This document shows, piece by piece, positions 24,382-32,865 of a stretch of DNA of 64,000 nucleotides. Position 1 is the stretch's first letter. Every line of letters starts with the position of its first letter. This stretch comes from CAYQJS01 sp964417895 (GTDB taxonomy: Bacteria; Chloroflexota; UBA6077; SHYK01): contig CAYQJS010000001.1 of NCBI GenBank assembly GCA_964417895.1, forward strand, positions 1-64,000, in the 5' to 3' direction. The notes below the pieces were generated by a model. The model was not told the origin of the DNA. It did no database searches and saw only the letters and a list, made by a program, of their open reading frames with translations. The translations under genes were made by a program, and so were the position numbers.

Positions 24382-25554
24382 CTACCACCGGCCGGCCTCG
24401 ATGCCGGGACGATCCGGGTACTTTTCCGCGATCTCGAGCACTTTCGGGTGGTCGAGCGCGCTGAGGCGGCCCTCCTGCCACAGGAATCGGTCCCCGACCT
24501 GGAGCGTCGCGCCGTGGATCTCGGCCGTCACATGCATGTTGTACGGAAACTCAGCTGTGCGCTGGCTGTTGCCCAGGTGTACGTGGGTGCTGCTCCAGTG
24601 ATGATGCTCGATGAAGTCGCGGTAGCCGGGATCCGGGCACTGATGCTCGTTCACGCGGGCATAGGGGTGTACTCCACCGTGAGTGCCTCTGATCTCGTAG
24701 GCGGCTTCCCCCAGGAAGCGGCTGATAGCACGGTAGCAGTCCCGCATGGTTTCCGCGTCCCTGCCGCCGGAGAACTCCTTGATATGGCCACCGCTGACGG
24801 TCGCTCGGACGGGCTCCTTGAAGCGCGACGGGATCCCGATGTGGCGGGCCCAGATGGGATTCGTTCCTTCGAAGGCAACGACGCCCTCCGAGTCGTGGCT
24901 CACAGCCCCCGGAAAGACTCCCTCGGGAAACGGCCGGTAGAGGCCCTCGGTTCGTCGCGAGGCGTAGGCCCGCACCGCCTGGGGCTGCGTGATCGTGCCC
25001 TCCAAGTGTGTGCCGTGCGCGTCCGTCAGCTTCCAGCGGAGCCCCGGCTCCAGGAGCGCCGCCGTCTGAAAGCGGATCTCCGATACCAGCTCGTAGGGCG
25101 TCTGCGCCCACGCGCTGCACAGGAGGGGCGCCGTCGTCGCCATGTTGCGCACCATGGGCACGTCGTGCTCGGCGCAAATGTCACGCACCTCCTTCAGCTC
25201 CTCCTCGTAGGACAGGTCCACGCAGAAGTTGATAAACACGTCGGCGGCGCCGATCGCCGACCGTACGATCTTCGGAATGCGCCATCCCTGCGGCGGGCGA
25301 GCGTCGTTTCCCCAAATGAGGGCCGGCCGTGCTGGCATGTCGGTCCAGAGCACTGTGGCGTGGGCTCCCCGCTGCTGCACGCCAGCCTGCACCCAGGCCA
25401 CCGCCTGTTCGTCGACGATGTTCTGGCCGCCGTACAGGCCGTCTATGGCCGCGACGATGACGACGTGCTGCCCCGCCTTGATCTCGGCGCAACTGTCCAG
25501 CATGTCGCTCACGCTGATGGCCGCGGCGAGTGGGATAGCGCCCGCTATCGGCAT
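24382..25554 (-). CDS. M29 aminopeptidase-fold protein, possibly NicX-like ring-cleavage dioxygenase
   Basis: 390 aa from ATG 25554. The sequence resembles the M29 (AmpS/T-like leucyl aminopeptidase) fold: an N-terminal Rossmann-like half (IVAAIDGLYGGQNIVDEQAV) and a C-terminal metal half with THGGVHPYARVNEHQ, STHVHLGNSQ and YNMHVTAEIHGATLQVGD. The same fold is used by NicX, the Fe(II) 2,5-dihydroxypyridine dioxygenase. M29 peptidases need two Glu, two His, a Tyr and an Asp at fixed places, and I cannot confirm that set here. The neighbours (two-domain VOC protein, two FAH-type hydrolases) favour a ring-degradation role. That choice is inference; peptidase remains possible. Confidence 0.6.
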   Translation of the reverse strand: MPIAGAIPLAAAISVSDMLDSCAEIKAGQHVVIVAAIDGLYGGQNIVDEQAVAWVQAGVQQRGAHATVLWTDMPARPALIWGNDARPPQGWRIPKIVRSAIGAADVFINFCVDLSYEEELKEVRDICAEHDVPMVRNMATTAPLLCSAWAQTPYELVSEIRFQTAALLEPGLRWKLTDAHGTHLEGTITQPQAVRAYASRRTEGLYRPFPEGVFPGAVSHDSEGVVAFEGTNPIWARHIGIPSRFKEPVRATVSGGHIKEFSGGRDAETMRDCYRAISRFLGEAAYEIRGTHGGVHPYARVNEHQCPDPGYRDFIEHHHWSSTHVHLGNSQRTAEFPYNMHVTAEIHGATLQVGDRFLWQEGRLSALDHPKVLEIAEKYPDRPGIEAGRW

Positions 25555-25614
25555 TCGCGTCCCATTTCTGGAGCCGGCGCAGGGTGGGGCAGTGCGCGTA
25601 TCGCCGTCATGCGC

Positions 25615-26814
25615 TCATCCCCAGGGGCCGAGGAAAGGCTCCCCCATGAAGGTATCCGACAGTGGCTCGAGCGCCTCCGGCCAGTTGCGGGGGTCCACCT
25701 GCCGCCGCGCGGACCTGGGGCGCGGCGTTCCGTCCCAGCCAACCTGCTCCATGTAGTAGTACAGCTGGATGCAGTGGCCCTCCGGATCGAAGGTATGAGC
25801 CGAGTAGTCGATGCCCGGATACAGCTCGGGCGGGATCACGTCCGTCTCTACTCGGCAGCCGTGCTCCCGCAAGAAGCTCACCGCGTTGCGCAGCTGCTCA
25901 TAGTTCGCCAGCTGAATGCCGAAGGACATGCACGTGGTGTGCGAGCTGAGCCCCAGCCGTTCGCGCCAGCTCTTCGGGAACAGACCGAGGGAGTGGTGCT
26001 CTGTATTGCAGCGAAGGAAGCAGCAGCGCTCTCCCTGCCAGACGACCTCTTCGGTCACCTCGAAGCCGATCTCGTCGACATACCAGTCGCGCGAGCGCTC
26101 GACGTCCTGGACGAAGATGTTGACCGGACCGTGCTTCACCATCTTGAACGGGCGAGGCAGCATGATGCCGCCCACATCGTAGCTGGCCGGCATGGTCTCG
26201 ATGTGGCGGTAACCCGCTGTTGGCGCGACGTCGGTGGTCGCCAGGGACTCCTGCACCTCGTCGAACTCCGACTTGACGGGCAGCTTCACCTTCTCCCGTA
26301 CGGGTCGCCGGTACTCGGCGGGCTTCGAGTGCCCATCCCAGCCAATTTGCTCGATACCGTAGTAGAGCTCGTTCGTGTGCCCGTCGGGGTCGTAGAAGTA
26401 CGTTGCCCAGTTGGACCCAGCGCCGTCGCGGCCGGTGCGCTGGAGCTCAATGCCGCGCTCGGCGAAGTAATCGACGGCGTTCACCGGCTCGCTCAGGCTC
26501 TGGGTCTGCCAGGTGATCTGGTTGATCGTAATGTCGGGGCTATCGTAGCGGCGCCCCGCGGCCCCCGGCGCCGCCCCATCCCTCTGGATGCCGAACAGGG
26601 CGAAGGCATGGTGGTCGCTTCCGAAGCGCATGAAGTATCCCATCCCATTCGGCCGCTCGTCTGAGACCCTGAACCCGAGAAGATCCGAGTAGAAGTGGCG
26701 GCACTCCTCCACCCGGGTCACGTTGAAGCCGAAGTGCCCCAGGCGCCTGATCTTGAACGGCTGGTTGAGCAGCACACCGCCCACGTTGAACTTGGTGGCG
26801 ACTTGGGTAGCCAT
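25615..26814 (-). CDS. Two-domain VOC (extradiol dioxygenase/glyoxalase-like) protein
   Basis: 399 aa from ATG 26814, with an AGGAGG ribosome site 7 bp upstream. Residues about 22-155 are the first VOC domain (LGHFGFNVTRVEECRHFY, DHHAFALFG, then DPDGHTNELYYG). Residues about 225-355 are the second (HGPVNIFVQDVERSRDWY, TEHHSLGLFP, then DPEGHCIQLYYY). The first module keeps the His/His/Glu metal set of type I extradiol dioxygenases (H27, H69 region, E149). In the second, the Glu position is Gln350, so only one centre may be active. It probably opens a catechol-like ring. The neighbouring FAH hydrolases would act downstream. Confidence 0.82.
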   Translation of the reverse strand: MATQVATKFNVGGVLLNQPFKIRRLGHFGFNVTRVEECRHFYSDLLGFRVSDERPNGMGYFMRFGSDHHAFALFGIQRDGAAPGAAGRRYDSPDITINQITWQTQSLSEPVNAVDYFAERGIELQRTGRDGAGSNWATYFYDPDGHTNELYYGIEQIGWDGHSKPAEYRRPVREKVKLPVKSEFDEVQESLATTDVAPTAGYRHIETMPASYDVGGIMLPRPFKMVKHGPVNIFVQDVERSRDWYVDEIGFEVTEEVVWQGERCCFLRCNTEHHSLGLFPKSWRERLGLSSHTTCMSFGIQLANYEQLRNAVSFLREHGCRVETDVIPPELYPGIDYSAHTFDPEGHCIQLYYYMEQVGWDGTPRPRSARRQVDPRNWPEALEPLSDTFMGEPFLGPWG

Positions 26815-26862
26815 CGTAATGCCTCCTAACTTGAGAATGCCCGCCCACCCGCCCTTCTTTCT

Positions 26863-26881
26863 CTGGGGGCTTCGCCCCCAG
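26863..26881. other. Hairpin CTGGGGG-cttcg-CCCCCAG in the catabolic operon
   Basis: A 7-bp perfect GC stem closed by a cttcg loop. It lies 49 bp upstream of the two-domain VOC gene and 67 bp downstream of the FAH gene on the same strand. On the minus strand it is followed by agagaaagaagg, not a U-run. It is more likely an mRNA stability or processing element than a strong terminator. Confidence 0.5.
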
Positions 26882-26948
26882 CCCCCCGCGCGGGCGGACG
26901 CGGTTTTCGTGGCCTGGTGCGGCGAAGCCGCATGATGCCTAATCTAAT

Positions 26949-27998
26949 CTACAGCTTGGCGACGACCCGGTTCCGCAACACGCCGATCGCAGGGCTCTCG
27001 ACCTCAACCACGTCTCCCGGTTTCAAGAACAGCTTGGGATCGCGCGTCGCCTGGACACCGCCTTCGCCCGTGCCAGGTATCAGCGCGCTTGAATCCTGCG
27101 CAGTCCCGGCGGTTGTGCCCGCGCTGATGACGTCGCCCGGACGCAGGAGCATATCGGCCGAGAGGTACTCCAGGTACTCGTAGAAGTTGAAGGTCATGTC
27201 TCTTGTATTGCCGGTCTGCCGGAGCTCGCCGTTGACGCGCGTCTCCCAGGTGACGTTATGGCAGTCGGGAATCTCGCCCACAACGACGCAGGGGCCCCCA
27301 CAGATCGACGTCTCGAAGTTCTTACCGCGGGCGAAGCTGGACTGCGGGTTGTCTCGACCGGTCAGATTGGTTCGAGCGCTGATGTCGTTCTGGAGCATGT
27401 AGCCCCAGATGTAGTCCTTCCCGGCGGATGCCCGGATGTCCTTCCCCTTCTTGCCGAGGACAACGGCGACCTCGCCTTCGTAATCGAGACGGTCCGTGCG
27501 CGCCGGGTAAACAACCTCTTCATCGGGGCCGGCGGCGTTTTCCGGGAAGCAATAGAAGCCCCAGATCCCCTTCGCTCGGCTCTGTTTGTAGACGTCGTCG
27601 AGGCTCATGCGCTCGCCGTCCGCGCCGCGTAAGCTCATACCCTGGCTGTGAATGACGAAATTGCCGCCGGCCATCATGATCCGCGCACGTCGGGCGTAGG
27701 GGGCATGCAGCTTCACTTCGGCACGCGCTTCGATCAGCCGTTCGCCCCGCAGCCCCCGGCGGTCCGCCGCCCGGCTTTGCAGATACTCGACGGCCCGCTG
27801 GGCGCCCTCGACGGCGCGTGCGCCCGACTCGATGAATGCCCCCAGCTCGGAGGGCACGATGGCCGCGGCCATCTCGTAAGGAAGCGGCTCATTCTGCGTC
27901 TCGCCGAGGTATTTCGCGTAGGCGAAGTTCAGATCGACGACCTGGTCATCCTGGAGCGCACCCAGCTTCCTGTCGGGCCCAAACACGACCAGCTTCAC
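26949..27998 (-). CDS. Fumarylacetoacetate hydrolase (FAH) family protein
   Basis: 349 aa from a GTG with a strong AAGGAGGAG site. FAH-family core: DYEGEVAVVLGKKGKDI (metal-binding E-x-E), YMLQNDISARTN (the NDxSAR motif) and LLRPGDVISAGTTAGTAQDS. Divalent-metal FAH enzymes hydrolyse C-C bonds in beta-diketo acids or decarboxylate/isomerise ring-cleavage products. In this set, with a VOC dioxygenase 135 bp away, it would process the opened-ring product. The exact substrate is unknown. Confidence 0.88.
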   Translation of the reverse strand: MKLVVFGPDRKLGALQDDQVVDLNFAYAKYLGETQNEPLPYEMAAAIVPSELGAFIESGARAVEGAQRAVEYLQSRAADRRGLRGERLIEARAEVKLHAPYARRARIMMAGGNFVIHSQGMSLRGADGERMSLDDVYKQSRAKGIWGFYCFPENAAGPDEEVVYPARTDRLDYEGEVAVVLGKKGKDIRASAGKDYIWGYMLQNDISARTNLTGRDNPQSSFARGKNFETSICGGPCVVVGEIPDCHNVTWETRVNGELRQTGNTRDMTFNFYEYLEYLSADMLLRPGDVISAGTTAGTAQDSSALIPGTGEGGVQATRDPKLFLKPGDVVEVESPAIGVLRNRVVAKL

Positions 27999-28021
27999 GC
28001 TTCTCCTCCTTGCGCGCTGTC

Positions 28022-28116
28022 ATTCTGAGCGCTAGCGCGAAGAATCTGAAGTCGCGTATCGACCCGTAGCCACGTGCCATTACCCGTCGTCAGATTCTTC
28101 GCCTTCGGCTCAGAAC
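28022..28116. repeat. Inverted repeat of a dispersed ttctgagccgaaggcgaaga-type element
   Basis: A left arm about 28023-28048 (ttctgagcgctagcgcgaag plus aatctga) is a diverged inverted copy of 28090-28116. The 24-nt stretch 28093-28116 is an exact reverse complement of 42977-43000. The pair could fold into a long stem with a loop of about 40 nt between the FAH gene and the NHL gene. A dispersed repeat family. Confidence 0.72.
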
Positions 28117-28132
28117 GACACTCTCTACCAAT

Positions 28133-29023
28133 CTAGCGCTTGCGGGCGAACTTCTGGAGACGGGCGCCCTCCAGGACCTCGGATACGTAGATAGAGCCCT
28201 CAGAATCGGTGGCGATCCCGTGCGGGCCCCAGAACTGGCCAGGGGCGTGCGTGCGCTCGCCGCCCCATCGGCCGAGCAGGTTGCCCTGCAAGTCGAGAAT
28301 GCTGACGCGCGCGCCCAGCTCGGCCACGTACATGACGTCGTCGTTGTCCACGTAGATCTTGCAGGGCTGGAGGAACCCCGGCCAGATGTCGACGTACTCG
28401 CCCTGCGGCGTAAAGATCTGAATCCGGTTGTTCTGCCGGTCGCATACGTAGACTCGCCCCTTGTGCTCCCAGACGCCGTGCACCAGCTGAAGCTGGCCGG
28501 GGCCGTCGCCGGGCTCCCCCCACGAGAACAGCAGCGTCCCGTCGGCGCTGTACTTGTGGACGCGGCAGTTCCTATAGCCGTCCGACACGTAGAAATCTCC
28601 GTTGGGGGAGAGGCCCACGTTCGTCGGGTGATGGAATGGAGGACCCGCATAGCGGACCGTCGGGCTTTCTTGCGTGTAACCGGTGTCTGACGGCTTGTCA
28701 CGCTTGCCGAGGGTCAAGAGGTGCCGACCTTCATTCGTGAACTTGAAGACCAGTTGGGGATTCCTGTCCACCAGGTAGACGCTATCGTCCGGAGCGATGC
28801 AGATGCCATGGGCATCCATGAAGATCTCCGTGCCCCAGGACCAATCGAGGCGGCCTTCGCGGTCGAAGATCATGTACGGATGGTCTGTTCGTGTGAAGAC
28901 GTGAACGCGATCCCGAGAGTCCACGGCGACGTCGCCCACCTGGCCCCACCTCCAGCCCGGCGGCAACTGCCCCCACTCCTCCACCAATTCGTACTGGCGT
29001 TCCCCGGCGTCAATGGTGATCAA
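28133..29023 (-). CDS. NHL-repeat six-bladed beta-propeller protein
   Basis: 296 aa from a TTG start with a GGGAGGG site. Successive NHL-type blades are visible: VGDVAVDSRDRVHVFTRTDH, FMDAHGICIAPDDSVYLVDR, PTNVGLSPNGDFYVSDGYRN, VHGVWEHKGRVYVCDRQNN and WGPHGIATDSEGSIYVSEVL. This resembles bacterial relatives of peptidyl-alpha-hydroxyglycine lyase and SGL-like propellers. It has no signal peptide. Propellers of this type can be lactonases or lyases, or carry no catalysis. Its place between two FAH genes suggests a role in the same pathway, for instance lactone hydrolysis. Confidence 0.8.
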   Translation of the reverse strand: MITIDAGERQYELVEEWGQLPPGWRWGQVGDVAVDSRDRVHVFTRTDHPYMIFDREGRLDWSWGTEIFMDAHGICIAPDDSVYLVDRNPQLVFKFTNEGRHLLTLGKRDKPSDTGYTQESPTVRYAGPPFHHPTNVGLSPNGDFYVSDGYRNCRVHKYSADGTLLFSWGEPGDGPGQLQLVHGVWEHKGRVYVCDRQNNRIQIFTPQGEYVDIWPGFLQPCKIYVDNDDVMYVAELGARVSILDLQGNLLGRWGGERTHAPGQFWGPHGIATDSEGSIYVSEVLEGARLQKFARKR

Positions 29024-29065
29024 CCTGCCCTCCCTCTGTTGCGCGATAACCGCAAGCTTACAGCG

Positions 29066-30007
29066 TCAGGACCCTCTTGATGCCGGCGCATACTTGCCCG
29101 TCAGCTGCGGCGTTGACCCTTCAAGTCCGTGCTCCTGACGATCGAGCCGGGTCTCGCGGGACCAGGTGCGCTCAAGGTCGTCGCGCACGCGCACGTGCAG
29201 CTTGCCGAGCCCCTCTGTCTCGATCTCCACCATGTCGCCGTCCATAAACGCGCTCAACCCACGATGGTTCGTTCCCAGTGCGATGACGTCGCCCGGGTCG
29301 AGCGCGTGGATGGACGTGATCCACTCGATGCAGCGAGGAATCTTATGAGCCATGTCGCTGGTGTTGTAGTTCTGCTTCAGGGTTCCATTGACCCAGAGCT
29401 GCACCTGGAGCGCATGCGGGTCGGGCACGTCGTCGGCCGTCACAAGGTACGGGCCCATCGGGGCGAACGTGTCGCGCGATTTCATCTGGTAGAAGGTGTT
29501 GCCCGCGGGGGGCAGGCCGCGCGCCGAGCCGTCGATGAAGTTCAAATACCCGAAAACGTAGTCCATGGCATCGGCGGCGCTGACAGCGGACGCCCGTTTG
29601 CCAATGACCAGCGCGATCTCGGCCTCGCCCTCGAAGATGGTGGCGGGAGCGTCCGGCAGCACCATGATGTCGCCGTCGCCGATGAGCGCATTGGGCGACT
29701 TGTGGAATGCGTTGATCGGCGCCGGCTCGGCCCGGGTGCCGTCCTCCATGTAGTTCACCGCCATGCAGACGATGTTGTACGGCCTTGGAACTGGCTGCCT
29801 GATCCGCACCGAAGACAGGGGCACCCCGGCTCCGCGGCTGGCAAGCTGCTGCAAGGGCCCTCGGTACTCGCCGAAGCGCTCGATCAGGCCCTGAATGAGG
29901 TCCTGCGGCGCCAGGTGTGGGATGCTCTGCACCACATCCGAGGCGTCGACGACTGTATCGGCATTGAGAATGCCCAGCTTGAAATCATCGTAGAAGAGCA
30001 GCTTCAT
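29066..30007 (-). CDS. Second fumarylacetoacetate hydrolase (FAH) family protein
   Basis: 313 aa, ATG with a ggaggaggtaag ribosome site. FAH core: FEGEAEIALVIGKRASAVS (E-x-E metal ligands), NFIDGSARGLP in place of NDVSAR, and LDPGDVIALGTNHRGLSAFM with DMVEIETEGLGKLHVRVRDD. The N-terminus (YDDFKLGILNADTVVDASD) matches plant-pathogen-type FAH relatives. It is the promoter-proximal gene of the minus-strand set (this gene, NHL, FAH, VOC, M29-like, SBP). Two FAH paralogs in one operon suggest two consecutive steps on a ring-cleavage product, such as isomerase plus hydrolase. Confidence 0.87.
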   Translation of the reverse strand: MKLLFYDDFKLGILNADTVVDASDVVQSIPHLAPQDLIQGLIERFGEYRGPLQQLASRGAGVPLSSVRIRQPVPRPYNIVCMAVNYMEDGTRAEPAPINAFHKSPNALIGDGDIMVLPDAPATIFEGEAEIALVIGKRASAVSAADAMDYVFGYLNFIDGSARGLPPAGNTFYQMKSRDTFAPMGPYLVTADDVPDPHALQVQLWVNGTLKQNYNTSDMAHKIPRCIEWITSIHALDPGDVIALGTNHRGLSAFMDGDMVEIETEGLGKLHVRVRDDLERTWSRETRLDRQEHGLEGSTPQLTGKYAPASRGS

Positions 30008-30106
30008 CTCTTACCTCCTCCGACTCGTAGTCAAGGTCGCCGCGCCCGGCGCGCGCCGGCCGCCGCCGGTGTGGGGCTCCGCCGAGGCTGACATACGGCG
30101 AGTGTC

Positions 30107-31063
30107 CTACGCGGCCGGCGGCGCCTGGTCCTGCGCCATGCCTCGCTCGATGTATCCCGTCAGCGGCCGCAGCAACTGAGTGAACTCCATCGGAATCACG
30201 AACTTGGTTGCCGAGCCTTCCCCCAGCGCCTTCAGCGCCTCGAGATACTGCAGGGCCATGGTCTTCTCGTCAACTCCCCGTGCCGCGGAAAAGATGCGCT
30301 GCAGCGCTTCGCTGAAGCCCTCCGCCCGCAAAATCGCCGCCTGACGATCGCCCTCAGCACGCAAGATCTGGGACTGCTTGTCGCCTTCGGCGACGTTGAT
30401 GGTGGACTGCCGCGTCCCTTCGGACTCGGTGATCACAGCGCGACGGTTGCGCTCGGCGCTCAGCATGCGGTTCATCGCCTCCTGCACGTCGCGCGGCGGG
30501 ATGATCTCGCGGATCTCTACCGTTGTGACCTTGCCGCCCCACCGCTCGGTCTGCTCGTCCATCTTCACCCGCAAGAGCTCGTTGATCTGGTCCCGTTTCG
30601 AGAGGACGTCGTCCAGCAGGATGTCGCCGATCACGGCACGCAGCGTGGTTGTCGCAATGCCCTGCAACGCGCCCGCGAAGTTGGCCACGTTGACGACACT
30701 CCTGAGCGGGTCTGCGATGCGCCAGTAGATCAGGAAGTCGATGTTGATCGGAGCGTTGTCTCTGGTGATGGTGGTCTGGCTGGGAACTTCGATGAACTGC
30801 TCGCGAAGGTCCACGCGGGTCGGCTTGTCCACCACGGGGATGAGGAAGACGACACCCGGGCCTTTCACTAGCTCGAGCCCGGTTCGTCCGAAGCGGAACA
30901 CCACCAGCCTGTCGTATTCATTGACGATGCGGAAGGCAAAGAAGACTATGAGGATCAGAAGCGCCAGGCCTGCCAGTGGGTGCCCGAAGATGGAGACGGC
31001 GACGATCACCCCCAGCCCGAGCAGGACAAGCGCGCCCGCGAGGATCGAGGTTACTGGATCCAT
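30107..31063 (-). CDS. SPFH/Band 7 family membrane protein (slipin-like)
   Basis: 318 aa. A single N-terminal membrane anchor (about residues 5-45, SILAGALVLLGLGVIVAVSI and the next hydrophobic run). The SPFH domain covers about 45-220 (RLVVFRFGRTGLELVKGPGV, LREQFIEVPSQTTITRDNAP), followed by the charged coiled-coil flotillin-type region ERNRRAVITESEGTRQSTIN and repeated AEGDRQAAILRAEG. It belongs to the bacterial slipin/stomatin group, which scaffolds membrane microdomains and often pairs with an NfeD protease. No NfeD gene is adjacent. Confidence 0.9.
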   Translation of the reverse strand: MDPVTSILAGALVLLGLGVIVAVSIFGHPLAGLALLILIVFFAFRIVNEYDRLVVFRFGRTGLELVKGPGVVFLIPVVDKPTRVDLREQFIEVPSQTTITRDNAPINIDFLIYWRIADPLRSVVNVANFAGALQGIATTTLRAVIGDILLDDVLSKRDQINELLRVKMDEQTERWGGKVTTVEIREIIPPRDVQEAMNRMLSAERNRRAVITESEGTRQSTINVAEGDKQSQILRAEGDRQAAILRAEGFSEALQRIFSAARGVDEKTMALQYLEALKALGEGSATKFVIPMEFTQLLRPLTGYIERGMAQDQAPPAA

Positions 31064-31173
31064 CGGATCACCCCCAATTCAGACTGATGTCTTCAGGGTC
31101 GCCGAGCGAACCGTGCGGTCGAACAAGCGCGCGGAGCGTGCTGCTTAGGGTACCTCATATCCGCGCTGTGCGG

Positions 31174-32166
31174 TCAGGGCTGGTAGCGACCGAACCTGCG
31201 GAGCTCCTCCACGTAGTCGGGGATAGCTCGGGCGAGCGGCCAGCGCGGCTCGTACCCCAGCTCGGTGCGAGCGAGCGCCAGGTCCAGGGGTCGGATCGAA
31301 CGCGACGTGGAGGTTGAGGCCGCCGCCCGGATACCAGGCACGGCGCTCTCTATCGCCTCCGCTAGCATGCCGGGCGTGACGATCTCGCCCGATCCGACGT
31401 TGTAGACTCGCGTGCTGGGCTTGTCCACAAACAGGGCTTCGCGGAGCGCAAACGCGACATCCTTCACGTAGACGCGCTCGCCGGTAGGAACGTCGACAGC
31501 TATCGCCGATCCCGGCGCCGCCCCGATCGCGTGGAGCAGCGCTTCGTTGATGGCTCGACCGTTCTGCGCGCCTCCCACGTAGCCGCCACGCCCGTAGACG
31601 GAGCACGGCCGGCAGATGATGGCATTCACGCCGGCGAGCCTCTGGTAGGCGACCGCCATGATCTCGGCCATCGCCTTGAACGCACCGTAGAAACTGCCCG
31701 GTACGCCGTAGGGGGCGTCCTCGCGCAGCGTCCCTTCGGCGGCCAGCGTCCCCTCGGTGGATGGAAGGTCCGCGTAGACGGTGCTCGAGCTGACGAGGAC
31801 GATCCGCCCGAGGCTGCGGATGCGGGCTGCCTCGATGAGGTTGAGCGTCCCCGCGACGTTCACCTGAAAGGCCTGGCCGGGGTTCTCATCCGCCCCCGGC
31901 CCAACCAGCGCCGCGGTGTGCAGGATGCGCGTGACGCCCAGTCGCAGGACGAGGTCCATGATGCGCGGGAAGTCGCGCACGTCGCCGCGCTCGATCCGGA
32001 ACAGCTTGCGGTCCGGTCCGACGACGCTCTCGATATAGCTCTGCGAGGGGTTCGGGTCGTAGAGGACGACCCCAGTTCCCTGATCGAGGAGCGTGCGCGC
32101 CGTATGCGTGCCGACGAGGCCGGCGCCAGTTATGAGAATGGTCAGAAAGCCCCCCAAGAAGGACAA
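31174..32166 (-). CDS. NAD-dependent epimerase/dehydratase (extended SDR)
   Basis: 330 aa. The N-terminal TILITGAGLVGTHTARTLLD is a typical extended SDR NAD-binding loop, starting from TTG 32166 (or TTG 32157). The active site is S-x(n)-Y-x-x-x-K: VSSSTVYADL with SFYGAFKAMAEIMA later (Y and K of YxxxK). The C-terminal half (VYVKDVAFALREALFVD, TRVYNVGSGEIVTPG) fits UDP-sugar or related epimerases. It is divergent from VapB with only about 40 bp between them. The sugar or other substrate is unknown. Confidence 0.85.
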   Translation of the reverse strand: MSFLGGFLTILITGAGLVGTHTARTLLDQGTGVVLYDPNPSQSYIESVVGPDRKLFRIERGDVRDFPRIMDLVLRLGVTRILHTAALVGPGADENPGQAFQVNVAGTLNLIEAARIRSLGRIVLVSSSTVYADLPSTEGTLAAEGTLREDAPYGVPGSFYGAFKAMAEIMAVAYQRLAGVNAIICRPCSVYGRGGYVGGAQNGRAINEALLHAIGAAPGSAIAVDVPTGERVYVKDVAFALREALFVDKPSTRVYNVGSGEIVTPGMLAEAIESAVPGIRAAASTSTSRSIRPLDLALARTELGYEPRWPLARAIPDYVEELRRFGRYQP

Positions 32167-32171
32167 AGGAT

Positions 32172-32187
32172 GTACCTTACATGGTAC
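32172..32187. promoter_or_regulatory. Palindromic operator candidate upstream of vapB
   Basis: GTACC-ttacat-GGTAC, a perfect 5-bp inverted repeat with a 6-nt spacer. It lies between the epimerase start (32166, minus strand) and the vapB start (32208). Ribbon-helix-helix VapB proteins autoregulate through such short palindromes. The assignment is inference. Confidence 0.5.
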
Positions 32188-32207
32188 CCTACAAGCTGGA
32201 GGGGTGA

Positions 32208-32489
32208 ATGAAGAAGACGAGCGTATACCTCAGTGAGGACGACGCGGATCGGCTCGCGTGGCTCGCTCGACGCGAGGGCCGGTCTCGGGCTGAGATTCTC
32301 CGGCAGGCACTGACCCTCTACGCCCAACGGGCGACGGGAGCGGGCGACCGCAACTTCGCCGGAGCCGGCATAGCGGAGGGCCCCGGTGGTTCTATTGCGG
32401 ACGTGCCTGAGGAGGAGATGTTAAAGGGGTTTGGCAGTGACTCTTATCCTGGACACAGGCGCGATTATCGGACTGTACGACCGCCGTGA
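32208..32489 (+). CDS. vapB: VapB-type antitoxin (ribbon-helix-helix)
   Basis: 93 aa, ATG with site ggaggggtg. N-terminal MKKTSVYLSEDDADRLAWLA and GRSRAEILRQALTLYAQRA form an RHH DNA-binding fold (about residues 1-45). The C-terminal half, GAGIAEGPGGSIADVPEEEM, is flexible and acidic as expected for a toxin-neutralising tail. The gene overlaps vapC by about 50 bp, the usual antitoxin-first arrangement. Confidence 0.85.
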   Translation: MKKTSVYLSEDDADRLAWLARREGRSRAEILRQALTLYAQRATGAGDRNFAGAGIAEGPGGSIADVPEEEMLKGFGSDSYPGHRRDYRTVRPP

Positions 32490-32859
32490 CCCCCTCCAAG
32501 GAAGCATCCAGCGAATCCTCAATGACGAGCCGGGCGAGCTCGTAATACCTGGCCCTGTCTCGGGGGAGATCGACTACTTGCTCCGCGAGCGGCTAGGTAG
32601 GCAGGCGCGGGCCGCGTTCCTGGAGGATCTCGCAGAAGTTCGGTTCCGGGTTGCTTGTCCTGAAGCTCGCGATTACGACATGATGCGCCAGTACGATCGC
32701 CAGTATTCCGACTTCGATATCGGGCTTGCCGATCTTTCCGTTGTCGTTTTGGCACACCGAAACAGGACGCGACGCGTAATGACCGTAGATCAGCGGCACT
32801 TCCGAGCATTGCGGCCGATCGACGGCGGCAGCTTTGTGCTCCTGCCGATGGACGCGTAG
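32437..32859 (+). CDS. vapC: VapC-type PIN-domain ribonuclease toxin
   Basis: 140 aa from GTG 32437, preceded by AAAGGGG at 7-bp spacing. A TTG at 32431 is less well spaced. PIN-domain acidic residues are in place: D6 (LILDTGAII), E44 (PVSGEIDYLL), D94 and D99 (SDFDIGLADLS), and D118 (VMTVDQRHF). It probably cleaves tRNA or rRNA when VapB is degraded. It is followed at once by the convergent aldolase gene. Confidence 0.87.
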   Translation: MTLILDTGAIIGLYDRRDPLQGSIQRILNDEPGELVIPGPVSGEIDYLLRERLGRQARAAFLEDLAEVRFRVACPEARDYDMMRQYDRQYSDFDIGLADLSVVVLAHRNRTRRVMTVDQRHFRALRPIDGGSFVLLPMDA

Positions 32860-32865
32860 GCGCCC

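Noticed and set aside
24355..26664. A 769-codon open frame on the plus strand
   Set aside because: It is antisense to the M29-like and VOC genes, which have clear motifs and ribosome sites. High-GC sequence often leaves the antisense frame open. Its composition has no domain pattern.
26863..26881. Intrinsic terminator in the catabolic operon
   Set aside because: The stem is strong, but no U-run follows on the coding strand and the operon continues after it.
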